A stretch of DNA of 64,000 nt from Haliea sp040222615. GTDB taxonomy: Bacteria; Pseudomonadota; Gammaproteobacteria; Pseudomonadales; Halieaceae. This document shows positions 62,840-64,000 of this stretch, piece after piece (the first letter of the stretch is position 1; every line of letters starts with the position of its first letter). A program made the position numbers and the translations under genes. Under the pieces are notes generated by a model, which worked only from the letters and a program-made list of their open reading frames with translations, did no database searches and was not told the origin of the DNA. The DNA is taken from contig NZ_JAVKCQ010000019.1 of the NCBI RefSeq assembly GCF_040222615.1, forward strand, positions 1-64,000, read 5' to 3'.

Positions 62840-63661
62840 ATGCCGGAAGGACCAGAAATTCGCCGTGCCGCCGACCGCATAGCGGCCGTGCTGGAGGGGA
62901 ATGTTGTCGAAACCGTGCGCTTTGCGGCACCGCGGCTGCGCAGGGAGGCATCGATCCTGCGCGGTCACCGGGTGGCGGGGGTGGAGACCCGGGGCAAGGC
63001 AATGCTGATTCACTTTGAGCACGGCTGGAGTATCTACTCCCACAATCAGCTGTACGGCGTGTGGCGGGTACAGCCAGGGCTCAGTCTGCCGGACAGCTCC
63101 CGTTCGCTGCGCCTGCTGCTGCAGACTGCGAGCGCATCCGCCCTGCTCTACAGTGCCTCGGATATCAGCGTCTGGCGCACGGAAGAACTCAGCGCCCATC
63201 CGTTCCTGGCTCGCCTGGGCCCGGACATCATGGACACCGGTCTCGGCTGGCGCGACATCGCTGCACGCCTGCAGGCCCCTGGCTTTACCGGCCGCAGTCT
63301 GGCTGCCCTGTATCTGGATCAGCGCTTTCTCGCCGGTGTGGGCAACTACCTGCGCAGTGAGATCCTGTTCGCTGCGGGCTTGCATCCCGCGCGCAAGGCA
63401 TCCTCCCTCGGGGTGCGCGAGCGTGGTCGCCTGGCCCGGGAGACACTGGCAATCAGCCAGCGTAGCTACCGTACTGGAGGTGTCACCCTGTCGGCGCCCC
63501 TGGCGCGTGCGTTGGCCAAGTCCGGGCTGCCCCGGGAGCAGCGCCGGTTTGCCGTATTCGGCCGCATGGATCTGCCCTGTTACGGCTGCGGCGGTCGCAT
63601 CGTGCGCACAGAAAGCAACAGCCGGCGCCTGTACCTGTGCCCCGGCTGTCAGCCCGGCTGA
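62840..63661 (+). CDS. nei: Endonuclease VIII (Nei) DNA glycosylase
   Basis: A 273-residue Fpg/Nei-family bifunctional glycosylase/AP lyase for oxidised pyrimidines. It starts MPEGPEIRRAADRIAAVL: Pro2 is the Schiff-base nucleophile and Glu3 the catalytic acid, and the Nei-type EIRRA distinguishes it from Fpg (ELPEVE). The LYLDQRFLAGVGNYLRSEIL helix-two-turn-helix and the C-terminal zinc finger CYGCGG...CPGC are intact. It stands between divergent yejB and the convergent nuclease-like gene. Confidence 0.94.
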   Translation: MPEGPEIRRAADRIAAVLEGNVVETVRFAAPRLRREASILRGHRVAGVETRGKAMLIHFEHGWSIYSHNQLYGVWRVQPGLSLPDSSRSLRLLLQTASASALLYSASDISVWRTEELSAHPFLARLGPDIMDTGLGWRDIAARLQAPGFTGRSLAALYLDQRFLAGVGNYLRSEILFAAGLHPARKASSLGVRERGRLARETLAISQRSYRTGGVTLSAPLARALAKSGLPREQRRFAVFGRMDLPCYGCGGRIVRTESNSRRLYLCPGCQPG

Positions 63662-63684
63662 GCCGCCCGGCGGCTCCGGCGCGC

Positions 63685-64000
63685 CTAGCGGTTGTTGTTG
63701 AGGCGCTGCTGGCGACGCCAGTCCCAGGGGGGCACCGGATCGCTGCCCGCCCATAACCCGCGCCGGGCTTCAACGGCATCGCGCTGGGCTGCTTCCAGTG
63801 GGCGTTCGTGGCGGGCAAAGTGCTGGTACCACCAGGCGTGGCCCTGCTGCACCATGGCCAGGTTGATATTGCCGCCATCGGCATAGAGAGTGCCCACCAG
63901 GCGACCGTAATCGTCGGTTTCCACGACCACCACGCCCAGGCGCCTGCCGCTGACCATTGCCGCAAGCGCTTCGCGGGCCCGGTCGCCATGGGGCTGGTCC
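63685..64000 (-). CDS. Staphylococcal-nuclease-like protein, C-terminal part (N-terminus beyond window)
   Basis: The frame runs through the window edge with DQPHGDRAREALAAMVSG, then GVVVVETDDYGRLVGTLY, NLAMVQQGHAWWYQHF and the terminal ARRGLWAGSDPVPPWDWRRQ. These match the end of secreted thermonuclease (SNase) homologues, including the DYGRLVGTL strand and the WAxPxPPWxWR motif. The catalytic first half is outside the window, so activity cannot be judged. Confidence 0.88.
   Translation of the reverse strand, partial: DQPHGDRAREALAAMVSGRRLGVVVVETDDYGRLVGTLYADGGNINLAMVQQGHAWWYQHFARHERPLEAAQRDAVEARRGLWAGSDPVPPWDWRRQQRLNNNR

Overview
The window is GC-rich bacterial chromosome from a gammaproteobacterium. 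The pilQ-aroK-aroB-gltB-gltD-hemE order, EpmB, DUF3094 and SrkA all point to that class. A fused BioH-BioC protein, known from Saccharophagus and Teredinibacter, together with a wax-ester synthase, suggests a marine Cellvibrionales/Halieaceae-type organism. This placement is inferred from gene content only; no rRNA is present.

Layout. 1-9.7 kb is core metabolism: the type IV pilus secretin (cut by the window edge), shikimate pathway enzymes, glutamate synthase and HemE. 9.8-13.9 kb holds minus-strand cysE with a TrmB-like methyltransferase, a plus-strand hexapeptide acyltransferase, and minus-strand srkA and a comF homologue. 13.9-18.5 kb is a compact biotin operon bioB-bioF-bioHC-bioD behind a near-consensus promoter. 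It is followed by a DmdC-like acyl-CoA dehydrogenase and a DUF3094 membrane protein.

20.8-25.2 kb is a mobile-DNA scrap zone. tRNA-Pro(CGG) is followed by a P4-type integrase, the catalytic tail of a second tyrosine recombinase, and an IS21-family element whose istA carries an in-frame amber stop. 25.2-27.7 kb encodes a TauD-like dioxygenase, a class II aldolase and a TetR regulator, probably a small self-regulated catabolic operon.

27.8-33.5 kb is the most unusual accessory block: an autotransporter-barrel protein divergent from a transmembrane Ser/Thr kinase, followed by a secreted Sel1/coiled-coil/caspase-fold protein. 33.5-39.1 kb has EpmB, a PuuB-like oxidase divergent from a PuuA-like ligase (polyamine use), and an unknown membrane protein. 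39.1-46.2 kb has a B12-type radical SAM enzyme, a HdfR-like LysR regulator, a second divergent shikimate-kinase-like protein, GcvT, an HNH nuclease and an EEP-family protein.

46.2-52.8 kb is mostly transport and stress: a FAH hydrolase, a TauE exporter, a Usp/SulP pair, a voltage-gated-type ion channel and an MFS transporter. 52.9-56.6 kb has a wax-ester synthase/DGAT carrying a histone-H1-like Lys/Ala tail, an HNH gene remnant, a tiny Cys-rich protein and an enoyl-CoA hydratase. 56.6-62.6 kb is a five-gene Yej-like oligopeptide ABC operon. The window closes with Nei glycosylase and a partial thermonuclease-like gene.

The strongest leads are the kinase/caspase pair, the acyltransferase with a DNA-binding-like tail, a hairpin that buries the ribosome binding site of the DUF3094 gene, and a perfect 18-bp palindrome ahead of the acyl-CoA dehydrogenase.
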